Assembly (NCBI GenBank): GCA_006503535.1
Contig: QYRS01000002.1
Span: 3,410,001-3,474,000, forward strand
Length of the DNA stretch: 64,000 nt
Origin: Arthrinium phaeospermum
Lineage: Eukaryota > Ascomycota > Sordariomycetes > Amphisphaeriales > Apiosporaceae
Direction: 5' to 3'
Position 1 is the first letter of the stretch. Each line of letters begins with the position of its first letter. Shown one piece after another: positions 33,122 through 44,631 of this stretch. The notes under the pieces are model-generated. The model saw only the letters and a program-made list of their open reading frames with translations, was not told the DNA's origin and did not search any database. The position numbers were made by a program, and so were the translations under genes.

Positions 33122-36100
33122 ATGCTGGAGAAGACAGCCGCCAGCCTCGAACCATGCGGCCTACAGCGAGTTCTCCCGGGTGCAACAAAGTCTTTGCAAA
33201 GCAGGCGGCAGCTCCACACGGCCTTCTGGCAGCATGGCGCTGCTGATGTCGAGCTCAGCAATGCATGGCAGGCTCTGATGCACGGGGTGCTCGACTCCAG
33301 CAACATGGACTCTCCCAGGTCTGATGGGCTTGCATCCGCACCTGCCATACGCGCCTCAACCTTTCTTCTCGACTTCCTCTACCCAACGGGCACTGTCGCC
33401 TTCTTGCGCCGCTTTTCGCCCACCATCGATCGATTGGATCCCTACCGACCTTCTCAAACTTTCGCCAAAGTGTCTCCCCGGCTTTACACGTCTTCCTCTT
33501 CTTCGAATCGATCCAATGCAGCCTCGGAAGAGGAAAACTTGGAGCAGGAACAACAAACGGATGCTCTGACCAAGGCCGAAAAGACAGAGCCATCCGACGT
33601 TGAGCCCAATGGATCTTTGAACTCGGGAGGGGGTCATGGAGCAGAGCGAACATCTGATGGGCTCAAGACAACCCAAAATAGCGTAGATGATATCGCGAAG
33701 GACAGGCCATACGCTAAGCATCTGGCGACGCTCCTGGCAAGAGACGATCCTGAGGATGCCGATCAAGTATGGCATCACTATAGCGCTCTAGGTCCACAGT
33801 CCCGAGAAGTCTACCGCGCCCAGACCTTGTTCTTCCTGTCCAAGACTCAACGAGTGACGGATTCGTGGAAGATAACCGAGCTCTTCCAGCAACTCGTCCC
33901 GGATCAATGGGAAAGCTACTCTTTCCTGGCAGGCCTGACAGCTCAGATGAACCTCGGGAATGAAGGGGAGGCCCTGGATATATTTAGCAAAGCCATTGGA
34001 CTCTCCCGAATTTCTGACACCTCCTTGATCGAAGCGCTAGATTTGCTCTTAGCCTCTGCTCTCAAGTCAACGAGCTTAGATTCTGCGATACGCATATGGA
34101 GCCTCTACGAACCTCTATCAAAGCGTTTGGATTTCGAAGGTATTACCAGCCAGTTACCTCGAGTTGCTTCTGTCCCCGGCCTTGCCGAAAAGGTCCTAGG
34201 CTTCAAGTCTTACTTTGCCGGCGAAAAAAAGATGCTCATTGAAAAGGGGCGAAGGCCACTACTGAAGCTCCTTGTCAGGCGGGCGGTTGTGAACTGTGCC
34301 GACAACCAAGTTGAGCCTCTACTGCGCCTAACGAAGGATCCCCTCGCTTTTGAGGAATTCTTGCGCCCCTTCAACCCAAACCGCAAAAGGCTTCATATCT
34401 CTGTGTATAAGATATATCGAGATTTGCCGGGTGCCTCGCCAAGCAATGCCATACTCCACGAGACCTTTCGAGCGTACAACAGCTTAAACCAAAATTCCGC
34501 CAAGCTTGCCGGCGCTGAACTTCTTTGGGGCGACTGGCATAGATTCCACAAGTCTCCCTCGCGCCGTGCTTTCCAGAAGTTCTTAAGTTTTTATGCGTCG
34601 CAAGGCGATAAGGAGCGAGTGTTCAACTTGTGGAGTGACTATATGACACAATTTGCATCCCTTAACGTTTTGCAAGGCGATGACGCTTTTGCGCATCTGT
34701 TGCAAGTACACGCCGTCCGAGAAGAAGTGGGACTTGTACAGAGCATTTTCGATGACATCTCTGGGAAATTCGGCATGCAGCCGAACCGCCATTGTTGGAA
34801 CATCCTTCTTAATGCCTATGCCAAAGCAGCGGACTACGAGAATACCATTCGCATTTTCGACGAACTCTCGGTAGCTGTTGGTCCTGATAGGTATAGTTAT
34901 GGAACGTTGATGCAAATGGCGGCTTCAAGGGGCGACCTGGGCTTCACCGTTGACCTTTACAGAAGGGGGCGCCGGAAAAATATTATAGACAATGACAACG
35001 CCACGCTTGCTGCTCTCGTGGAGGCTTATTGTCAAAACGACCACTTCCACGAGGCCGAAGATGTGTGTATCCGGTCGGCCAAGAGAGGCTTGAAAGACAC
35101 ATGGCTGTGGAACCGACTGCTCCATGCGTACGGGATCCGCCGGAACCTCGCAAGTATTAACCGGCTGCTGAATGTCATGACCGATTTGGACGTTCCGTAC
35201 GACGATTACACGTACCAAGAGCTTCTGCTGGGCTTGGCTCTTTGTCGCCAGCCACAGCATGCGCTCGCCTTGTTGGCAGTAGCCATCAAGGAGCGAGCCT
35301 TTGAGGTGCAAGAAGACCATTTCCACATCCTCATGGGTGCCTTCATCAAGACGGGAGAACCTCATCTGGTCATCCGTGTTCATAAGTTGATGGAAGAGTG
35401 TGGCGTCCAGGCATCGTCGTCATCGATGACCCAGGTCATGACGGCCTTGGCACAATGGCATAGATTGCCTGCAAAGACACGACTCAAAACATCTTTCACG
35501 AGTTCAGTGGGGAAGTCGATCAAAGAGTTCTATAGAACATTTGGGCCCTCGCAGAACGATGCTCCGCGGCTGTGGTCGACACGAAAGTCTCATACGCCTG
35601 CTAGCGGCCGCCTCTTGGAGTCGGACCGTGCGTCTTTCCAAATCAGCAGAATGGTCTACCTCTTTACGCAGATGAAGGATATGGCTAGGGTTCAGGAACT
35701 GATAGACCTTTACCGCATGGTCGTTTATGGCGACAAGAATTCTCCCAAACAGCTCCCGATCCAACTGCTCGATTCTATTATGTGGGCAGAGTACTCGGAG
35801 AAGAACTATGACGGAGTACGCGCGATATGGGACATCATGTTTGCCAATGCCAAAGATGGCGGTCTCTCGGCCGACTGGCTGAGCGGCGATGACAGTGCGC
35901 CCAGGATCTCGCCGCGCCACGTGTATGTGCTGTCCGGCGGCCTTGAGGTCATGCAGCACATGTGCATGGCCACCGAAGACGCCCTCATGCTGCAGAAGCT
36001 GATCGAGGAGGTGCGCGACGCGGGCTTCGAGGTCGACTCCAAGAACTGGAACCTGCACGTGCAGTACCTGGTGCGCCTCAAGGCCTACGAGCCCGCCTTC

Positions 36101-36616
36101 GACCTCTGCGAGGAGCGGCTCATGCCCAACTGGACCGGCTGGGCCGTCGCCCGCGCCAAGAGCAACATGAAGAACGAGCTGCCGCTCGACCTGCGCCGCC
36201 GCGGCGCCGCGCCCCGCTTCATGCGCATCGTGACGCACACGCTCTACTACCTCGCCCGCGGCTACATGGAGCTCGAGCGCATGAGCCCCTGGTCCAGCGA
36301 CGCCGCCCGCCTCATGCGCCACGTCGAGAACAACGCCCCGCGCTGCCACCGCGCCATCATGTCCATGACGGCCGTCAACAGCGACGTCGAGCGCCGCATC
36401 CTCGAGGGCGCCGAGCCCAGCGATGTCTTGATGCGGCCCGGTGGCGTCCGAGGTGCCGACCGCGGCGACGAGGTCGAAGGCCGGAGGGATGATGATGATG
36501 ACATGTATACCGGATACGATTACCTCGGCGAGGCCCAGGGTGAAGACGTCGACGAGCCATATGATGAGCATGCCTATTATGACGAGAGCACGGATGAGAA
36601 TGCTCGCCCACGCTGA
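33122..36616 (+). CDS. Large pentatricopeptide-repeat protein, probable mitochondrial translation/RNA factor
   Basis: Single exon of 1164 residues from the ATG at 33122; the open frame extends upstream only through a non-ATG codon. Residues 1-45 (TKSLQSRRQLHTAFWQ) fit a mitochondrial targeting region with an RR/R cleavage context. The middle (about 480-800) consists of recognisable PPR motifs, for example NRHCWNILLNAYAKAADYEN, DRYSYGTLMQMAASRGDLGF and NATLAALVEAYCQNDHFHEA. Size and organisation resemble ascomycete CYA-5/Pet309-like proteins that activate translation of mitochondrial COX1 mRNA; that assignment is an inference, the PPR family is not. The C-terminal 60 residues are highly acidic (RRDDDDDMYTGYD, then EDVDEPYDE). 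Third-position GC rises sharply from about 35880 to the stop. Confidence 0.85.
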   Translation: MLEKTAASLEPCGLQRVLPGATKSLQSRRQLHTAFWQHGAADVELSNAWQALMHGVLDSSNMDSPRSDGLASAPAIRASTFLLDFLYPTGTVAFLRRFSPTIDRLDPYRPSQTFAKVSPRLYTSSSSSNRSNAASEEENLEQEQQTDALTKAEKTEPSDVEPNGSLNSGGGHGAERTSDGLKTTQNSVDDIAKDRPYAKHLATLLARDDPEDADQVWHHYSALGPQSREVYRAQTLFFLSKTQRVTDSWKITELFQQLVPDQWESYSFLAGLTAQMNLGNEGEALDIFSKAIGLSRISDTSLIEALDLLLASALKSTSLDSAIRIWSLYEPLSKRLDFEGITSQLPRVASVPGLAEKVLGFKSYFAGEKKMLIEKGRRPLLKLLVRRAVVNCADNQVEPLLRLTKDPLAFEEFLRPFNPNRKRLHISVYKIYRDLPGASPSNAILHETFRAYNSLNQNSAKLAGAELLWGDWHRFHKSPSRRAFQKFLSFYASQGDKERVFNLWSDYMTQFASLNVLQGDDAFAHLLQVHAVREEVGLVQSIFDDISGKFGMQPNRHCWNILLNAYAKAADYENTIRIFDELSVAVGPDRYSYGTLMQMAASRGDLGFTVDLYRRGRRKNIIDNDNATLAALVEAYCQNDHFHEAEDVCIRSAKRGLKDTWLWNRLLHAYGIRRNLASINRLLNVMTDLDVPYDDYTYQELLLGLALCRQPQHALALLAVAIKERAFEVQEDHFHILMGAFIKTGEPHLVIRVHKLMEECGVQASSSSMTQVMTALAQWHRLPAKTRLKTSFTSSVGKSIKEFYRTFGPSQNDAPRLWSTRKSHTPASGRLLESDRASFQISRMVYLFTQMKDMARVQELIDLYRMVVYGDKNSPKQLPIQLLDSIMWAEYSEKNYDGVRAIWDIMFANAKDGGLSADWLSGDDSAPRISPRHVYVLSGGLEVMQHMCMATEDALMLQKLIEEVRDAGFEVDSKNWNLHVQYLVRLKAYEPAFDLCEERLMPNWTGWAVARAKSNMKNELPLDLRRRGAAPRFMRIVTHTLYYLARGYMELERMSPWSSDAARLMRHVENNAPRCHRAIMSMTAVNSDVERRILEGAEPSDVLMRPGGVRGADRGDEVEGRRDDDDDMYTGYDYLGEAQGEDVDEPYDEHAYYDESTDENARPR

Positions 36617-37391
36617 ATATAATGGCGGTGGAGGGGGATGTGTGTGTGCATGCAACCGTTCATATATATTCTTCTTGTATAAACTTGAGTGGATGATAGC
36701 TAGAAGTGGACACGGGATAGACAGGAACGAGACGGGCGGATGCGCCTTGTTATGATGATGGAAATGTACAATGTGTTGCGCGTATAGAGCATGGGCAAAA
36801 AATCTTAGATCTTCTTCCTGATAGCATATATCACCCCCTGCTTAAATGCAAAGCTTTGGCTTTTTGAGACTGGTCATACACCCCCTTCTCACTTGAACTC
36901 CAGCCAGTACAGGAAGATCTGCTCTATATAGCTAGATATGTCTTCAGTTCAAGTAACCCCATGTTGAATGTATGGCTATATCGTTATCCAGATACAGTTT
37001 AGTAATCTGATTCTGACCTTCCAACAATATAGAGTCAAGAGTTCAAAGGTGATGATGAAGCTTCAATTCTATTCACTTATAAGGGCACACTGCCGTAGGT
37101 TACATCTGTATGTATAATACACTTGTATACTTTTTTGTCGACTTCAATGTTTGATGGAGGAACGGACTGTCACACTCTGCTGCCATGGATTGGCTCGTCC
37201 CGTCCTCGTGCCGACCCTATATTCCCGTAACGCCTTTTACCCTCGTGGGCGTTTGTTGTGTGTGTGGTCCAAATGCAATGACTCTCCTAGGCAAACTGTG
37301 AAAGCCCATAACGCCCGCCGGATCAAAGCCTCAGTGTAGGTAGGCTGTATCAAAAGTACATGAGACGGAACGTCGGTCTCACCACTATAAA
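36617..37391. other. Intergenic region between convergent PPR and coiled-coil genes
   Basis: AT-rich after about 36780, with GTAGGTAGG at 37336-37344. Short frames only; no gene recognised. Confidence 0.6.
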
Positions 37392-38640
37392 CTAGTCATG
37401 CTTCGGTGTACTGGCAGCTGGGGTCGAAGCTTCCGTCACGGCAACGGAACTCGGCCCGCCGGTACCGCTGTTGTCCTCCGATATTGACGTCGAATGGAGC
37501 AGATGAGAGGGATGTGTAGGCTCGCGCGTGACAGACGAGTGCGCATGCGAGGAGTCGCTCACTTGTCGCTCTGGGGAAGATTTGTTAGAATACCATGGCA
37601 CCACAACTAGTAAAACCACAGTTCTGGTGTGACTTACCAAGCTCTCGAATACGGTGGCGAAGCATCTGGTTTTCCCGGACCAGAGACTGCGTTTCGGCCT
37701 GGTAGAAAGCACTCTCGTCACGGCCGCCACCCAGAAGCCAGGGCTCGCCACCTTCGGCACTAATCGACGTAGACCTCAGTCGTGGGGACGAGGTGGCATG
37801 GCTGGATCGACGGGAGGGCCTTTCCGACCGGTTGATGTCGAAGGAGCTGCGTGGGTGCGAGATGACGGGAGATCGCGGGGTCGAGCTCGACAGAGGGGGA
37901 GAGGCGGGTATGGAGACAGGGGGCCAGGGGCGGCTTGCTGCGAAGGCAGCGAGCCAGGTAGCTCCGAGGTTGGCGTGCCGTCTTCGGCCGCCACGGTCGA
38001 TGGAGGCTGGCCGCCTTGGGAAGCTTGAAGATGCTGCAGCTGGACTTGTTGTTGGCGGATCATCTGCAGCAGCCGGTTGACCTGGGCCTCCTGCTCAGCT
38101 TCGAGCTCCTGGTGGAGCTCCCCCAGGCTCGGGGCTCGGTCGCGGTGGTGGGAACTTCCCCCAGACATCAAGGGCGATCCCACGATTGGCTGAGGGCTGA
38201 CGCTGCTGTGCCCGCCCGCGACGCCGGTACTCTCGTGAGCCATCTCGCCAGGAGATGGGATGGTCGGGTCGTTCAGTTGCAGGTTGTGGAGGACCACGGA
38301 TCTTCGGTGTCCGGCGGAGGGCGATTGTCGGTTGCGGGGGATGGAACCACTGGAGGAACCTAGGGCATGAGAAGACGGTGATTGTGAGCTGGCCAAGTCG
38401 TTCCAAAGTTGTTGAGGGGGAGAGCAACTTACGTCGTGAAGGTTCTCGCTGGAGACCTGCATTCATGGTAGCGGCGGCCTGAAGCGAGATGGAGCCGGAG
38501 CGGGACGCAACAGGTGGGGACTCACCGCCCATAGCGATGCTAGCCTCAGTGCTGGAGTTGGGCGAATGCATACTGCGTGAAGCTGCAGCGGGCAGTGAAG
38601 ATGGCGATGAAGGTGGGAGAGAGTTCAAATCAGGAGCCAT
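37392..38640 (-). CDS. Disordered coiled-coil protein, needs a one-base frame correction
   Basis: Three exons, 38640-38433, 38359-37638 and 37570-37392, with clean GTAAGT donors; exons total 1109 nt, one short of 370 codons. The protein is Ser/Pro-rich and mostly disordered, with two helical segments: APSLGELHQELEAEQEAQVN followed by RLLQMIRQQQVQLQHLQ, and a C-terminal leucine-zipper-like SLVRENQMLRHRIRELERQV completed across intron 2. The first segment is open in one frame that ends at 37776; the second lies in a different frame that reads cleanly from about 37888 (STPRSPVISHPRSSFDINRS). The frame must change between about 37888 and 37961, a C/G-run-rich stretch with no plausible intron. I read this as a one-base deletion in this copy or in the assembly. 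Function unknown; a scaffold or regulatory role is only a guess. Confidence 0.7.
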
Positions 38641-41600
38641 GTCCTTGGTTCCCCTTCAGCTTCGCGTGCTTCCTCTTTTTGAATGCGACCAGTTCAAATA
38701 TACCGATATGTTTTTGGCTGGGGCTGTTTGATGTACCGCTACTTCTTTTCTCTGGGCATTCGGGGTGCGTGACGTCGCCTCGGCTGCTGTTCGCCTAGGC
38801 GGTATTGATCCAGCGCTTGTGCTCTTCTACAACCCACGGATGGAAGCCGGATGAAGAAGAGCTTGGGGCGAGGAGCTTGCCAGGCAGAGAGAGCTGGTGA
38901 CAACCTGCCCATCCAGTGGCCGTCGTTCCAATGATAGGTCGAAGAGCTGGCGGATTTTCTTTCTCACGACCAAGAGTCAATTGGCTTATTATTATGTCAT
39001 GAGGCCACCATGTGTGTAAGTGAAGTACTACTACGAAGACGAGGGCGTTCCCCGAACAAGGCTCGGGCATAGAACAGAAAGCCCAGGTGACCAGAATTGT
39101 CGAATGATTGTGGAATGTAGGAGACGGAAGCGTGATGGATTGAAGGATTGCTATGTAGAATGACCCCTTCCCTTACCCGGCTTGGCTTGTCTTGTCAGCC
39201 CGTTTGGCTGTTGACTGCTGCTGCTGCTGCCATCACTGAAGAATGGATTAATCGATTCCCTTTAGAGGAAGCAATCAAACTGCAAGAGGTAAAGCTGCCC
39301 TGGGTACCCCTCAGCAGGATAATGCGGGGTGATGCTCTCAGCCTTAAATGAAATGCACCTACCAAAAGCTATCATCGCTGGGTGAGGTAGGGTTGCCTAT
39401 TAACTTGAGACTCTAGACTTCGCAATGCAATAGCTCTCGGGCGTGATGCAGGTGGCTATAACACCAAATTCTGTACATGTCTATGTTTGAGTACCTATTA
39501 ATGATAATATCAAGATTTAGATGCTATATCGTATCAAATTGTAGCATTTATGCTGAAACTAGGTCCATGCAGTCTGGAGTCTTCCAGTTGAAGGCGCTTA
39601 TGGATAGAGGGGCAAAGGGGTCAACTACCTAAAGCAAAACACCAAGACAGATAAAAACACTGCGGGCATTGCGCTCTGGGGATGTAGACACAAGTAGAGC
39701 TATATAGCGATTCTTGCCCGGAGAGTCAGATTGCGAGCTACACCACAACGTCATCGTCAATCAAATTGTCTCTGATCAGAATACAGCAGTGACGTACTAT
39801 TTTGCCGTCCCCTTCCTACCATCATCGGCATTGCTACCCTTGCGCGAGCTCGCCGCGCAGAATCCCATTCAAAATTCCATCTGGCGCCCTCGCTAAATTG
39901 TACTATTCCCGGCACCCGGGGATGAGATAAGGTAGGGTAGGATTGCATCCACACTCTTATTCCTAGGTTCCCCAATTGGGGGTTGCACCGGCCTCGACGT
40001 TACAGATCCTCACAAGGGCGGCGCCAGGGGCGTAGCGGCTCGGCAGAGACGCCAGTATGCAGTTAAAGGCCTGGACGATCGGGACGTCATGTCTTATACT
40101 ACATAGTGAGTAGCATCGGGGCCAATTTGGCACTACAAAACGTGGCCGCGTCTCATAAGGGCTGGCTAATATAGGAAAGAGGGGGGAGAGAGCCCTACAG
40201 CTATGTAGGTAGGCGCTTTTCACAATGTAAATGGTCATCCATGCTAACACCATTGGTCGAGAATACCCGACTATAAAACAACCGCGAAACATAGCTTTTC
40301 TCCCACCGATTGACTAGATGATCTTCGAGATCGAAGCATCGAATGTCTCCATGCCTAGCTAGATTTATTTCTAGAGGTAGCAGTTTAGCAAGCCAGATGG
40401 ATCCACGACGGCTTATATGGATATATAAACAGCATCAGGTCCATGAAACGGAACAGCCGCGCAGGTATACAGTTTGGTGTAGCATACATATACAAAGTCA
40501 TGCCTACCTTGAGGCTTAGGTGTAAGCCGGCGTTCTAGCGTCTGCCCTCAGCCGGGTCTTTTTCTCCGTTGCGAACATCTCGTATTCTATAATGATGCAG
40601 ATCGGCAAGCACAAGCTTGCAGCGGGAAAAGAAAAGGCCCAAGTGCACCCTACGCGGAACGACAGGTGTGGTTCCGTAGGGCTATTGCATATCGCAACAA
40701 CGCGGGAACATTGTGCGGCTAACCGGCCAAGCCCATATGGCTCGGACTACGTACGATACACACACATCGCAGCAGCTGAATCCCCAGCATGTGTACTGGG
40801 TAGTTGGCCCGGACGCCCGCCGGATGCTAGCTTGCTACCAAGAGACGGCCCCGAGAGCATGGGCGCTATCGCCAGGTCGTTAGGGCAAGACCTACTTTGT
40901 TCTTCCTGACGTAGAAAGGAATCGTCGGCATGTGACTGTGGCGATGGCCTTGTGTAAGTAGGTAGGTAGCATCTGGTGGTGGCGGAAAGGGGGACGTGAT
41001 GCTCTGAACGACCGGGCCCAAGACTACGGGGATTTTTGTCTATCATTGACACTGGCGCGAGGCACGGGGTGCAGCAACGTTGTCCGGGCTTCGACAGATC
41101 GTCCTGCTTTGACTCGGGGAGGCTTGTTAGTTGTTATGGCGACGAACTACCCTACCATGAGAGCATGAGTCGCTCGCATCCCACGTGCAGCCAAGTCTAT
41201 ATGGCTGAAGGCTCTAGGCGACCAAGAATGGGAAGTTTTGGAACACATCACACACGCACACAGACTTTGTAGCGGCTTTGAGGGCCACCAAGCCTCTCTA
41301 CGTAGCAATGAGCTGCGGGCGGGTAGATGCAGGCTCGCGTGAAACCTCGAAGGATGGCGATTTTTGTCTCTCTTGGTGAAGCCACCGCTCGAAGTCTAGA
41401 ATGCACGTCAGCCAGATCCCGAGGGAAAAAGCGGCTAATGCAAGGAACACTGAGTCGCCGCCCAGTCGTTGGGCGCCACTAGACGGACAGTGGGGGGTTT
41501 GGAGGAGGATTGGGACAATAGAAGGCTAGAGAGCGAAAAGGTTGCAAAAAGTTCTTCCCAAAGTATGCCCGCCCCTCAGCGGGGGGCAGGGCTGCAGGTG

Positions 41601-43268
41601 TCTTAAGAAGAGGAGTAGGTGAGCGTGTGCGGTGTGCATATATCCCTCATCAACAGCGTTGAGTGCGGCACATACAATCGATGCCGGGCACTTTCTGGAC
41701 GGTATTCGCTGTTGCCTTCATCCGGGTGGTTGGTTCCAGGAGCCCGGCCCGTCGTCGGCGCACTTAGAAGAAAAAAAAGATGACAAGTTCGTTGATCCAG
41801 CTGACTGGTCCGGGTCGGGTCACGGGGAAGAGGATTAGGGCTTTCGAGGCTCCCAGCCGTTCGTATTGAATGCTTTCTTCTACAGCTGCAGATTGCTTTT
41901 GCCTGCATGGCCGCCCTGCAACTGACATGTAGCCAGACCCGATCGATCTCCAGAATCCCGACCCAGAAGAGCGGATGTCTCGGCCGTGCCCATTTCCTTT
42001 GGCAGGTCTCAGTGCTCACCGACGAGGCGCATCCCGAGAAAACGGGACCACCAACCAGATATGTTTACTAATAGGATCCATGCTAGTTGAAGGCGCCCGC
42101 GGTCCTGCTTGCGGCACGCATATAAGCAAAAAAAACCATTTGCCCCATTGCAAGGTCTGTCGTTGTTCAGTAAGATTGAAGTTTGTGGGGTTTGACAGAG
42201 TCTTCATCGCCGCAGTTCGCAGAACGACAGCTATCCCAATCCCGCAGCGGCTCATAGCCCGAGACCTAGAGGCTAGACTTGGCCTTGGAGGAGCCCGCGT
42301 AGGACGGTGGGATCAATGTTCGAGATGGTTGACTAATAACACCAGCTGGCTAATTACCAGCTGCGTGTGCCGAATTGAAAACCGTACCAATATTCCAGCG
42401 CTATCCACCCAAAGCAGACAGGGATTGCCCGTCACGCTTTTATTGTCTGTCGTACACCTCTGGTACACCCCATACGCCGATGCACTACGCGGTAGATGTT
42501 TGATTAGTTGACTAGATCCATGTAGTCACGCACATATTCTGCACATGCTAGCCTGGCCAGGACGCGCTCATCGAGGGGTGGACCAACCAAGTTGCCTCCG
42601 TTCCTGCATTAAGTCTGGCAATCTCCGACATCCCATTTTGTTAGTTGCTGCTGGAATTTTAGGTCCCGTTCTTTGGTACTGGGCGCCGTTGATTTGCTCG
42701 GCCCTTTTGCAAAAAGATACCAGACGACGAAAGTACGGTTGGTTATGGGATTGAGGGCCACAAGGACTCGCGGTGTACCAGCTGCCAATTCAACCACAGG
42801 TGTGGCGACCGACAGAACTGCGGCGTAGTTTGAGACTTATGTAAAATACCGAGCAAGTGCCCGTGAAAGTTGGCCAGACACCCGAGGGTTTCAAATCTTT
42901 ACATGAAGGTTAGTGCTGCCCTAGCCTCCAGTGAATGACTAAAGAGGTTAAGTATGCACGTAAGTATGTACACGGGTGACGGGTGACGGGGTCGAGAAAC
43001 GGCGACGAGGACGGAGATCTACCTGGTTCAGCGGATATTGTTATGTACAACAGAACGATGCAGCCTGCCGAAACCTTGAACACCTCGAAGCCATGCGAAG
43101 TTTGTGAGGGCGGCAGCGGAGCTTCGAGAACAACTGAGACCAGCGCCATGCTATGGTCTGTTTATGGAGAACCTGATGCCTGAGCCTAATGCCTTATTAA
43201 TGTATATCGCGTGGTGTTAAGTAAGCCGAAATGGACGGCTTCTCTCCTCGTCAAGAGTTAGTATTGTT

Positions 43269-43285
43269 ATTGTTGTTGTTGTTGT
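43269..43285. repeat. GTT trinucleotide repeat
   Basis: Five to six TTG/GTT units in non-coding DNA. Confidence 0.85.
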
Positions 43286-44608
43286 ACGAGGACAGGCACG
43301 AGGTAGACAGGAGGAGTGCAGCCTAGCCAGCTGTGCATCATCATGCCTTTCCCCGTAAAGGGATTGGATCGCCGCCTCGCTTTGCGCTCACGAGGTCGTG
43401 AGGCAAGCAAGAGCGAACAATTGTCAATCAAAAGACGACAGGCCCATCCTGGTATGCTGCATGGGAGGTTCGGTTGGGTGGCAAGGCTGGAATCATTAAT
43501 CATTGTTAAGAAATAAACGTTGCTGGATCGTACACCAGCCAACGCCCGACGATCTGGCGAGCTTCTGCGCCTGAGTTCCCCTCTAGGGGCTCTGGCGTGT
43601 CACACCTCACGAGACCAAAGTCGGGCGGCAGGCAAAGAGAGCCTGGGAACATTTGCTCGTGGGATGCCCTTGCCGCCCTCGTCCAGAAGCCGAGGCGCAT
43701 TTGCCCCAAGAAGACAAAGTTCACGTGCGGAAATTGGGCGCCAGCCCATTTCCATTCCATCCATCACATCGACTGCTGACGGTGCCCGCTTGGGGGGAAA
43801 AAATCAACGAAATCATCCATGTTCCAAAATTGTTTCCGCTATGACTGGATGTGTTCCCAATCACTGATTAGGACAGTCGATGTCCTACCTACTCTGGCGG
43901 TGTCGCATGGTCTCCCGCATGCCGACCTCTGCCACCACGGCAAATAGGTTTGGTTTTTCCCGCTATGTGGAGGCCCTGGCCCCCTCCATCACCCACGCTG
44001 CAAGTGCGAGTGCAAGTACCATTTAGATCCAGAGAATTGCCGCCGCCTCTTTGCGTGCTGCAGAGCTGCATATCATTGAAAGCATTGTGTACCTCCTGCC
44101 TCCTCTGCTGTAAGTAAGGTGAGACGTCCACTTACAGGAATAGCTGAGGAGCTGGCCCTGTGGGGTTACAGTGCTTACCCACCTGCTGAATAACCTGATT
44201 CCATTGCAAGTAATCATGTACTTACAGACCGACGGAGTCCTTTTTACGGCTTCTAAATATACTGCCAGCACTGCCGACCTAGGCCGCTGCTGGATACTTA
44301 CTTACGTGGCCTGTGTATTGAAGTTGGCAGCCATCGTGGGACTCGGGAGCTCCAGTTCTGCATGTGGGAAACAAGACCTGGCTGGCCAGGTTCCATTCTG
44401 GTACCACAATCCGGTACTTGGGCGCCTAGCCCTAGCACCAGGCTGCCAGGGTAGCCAAAGTTAGGACGTCTGGCTGGCTGGGCCAGAAGAAGGAGAGGTA
44501 CACAACGGACCCCAACTAGTCGCACCGGCGGCTGAAATCCACCATATCCCGGGACCGGGGGCCATCTCTCATGTAAGTAAGATGTAGGTACATGCATGAC
44601 CGCCTGCA

Positions 44609-44631
44609 GAGAGAGAGAGAGAGAGAGAGAC
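44609..44631. repeat. GA dinucleotide microsatellite
   Basis: About eleven perfect GA units in the gene-free region, upstream of the PH-domain gene. Confidence 0.95.

Noticed and set aside
35504..36655. 383-codon minus-strand frame opposite the end of the PPR gene
   Set aside because: Explained by the GC-rich third positions of the PPR C-terminal segment.
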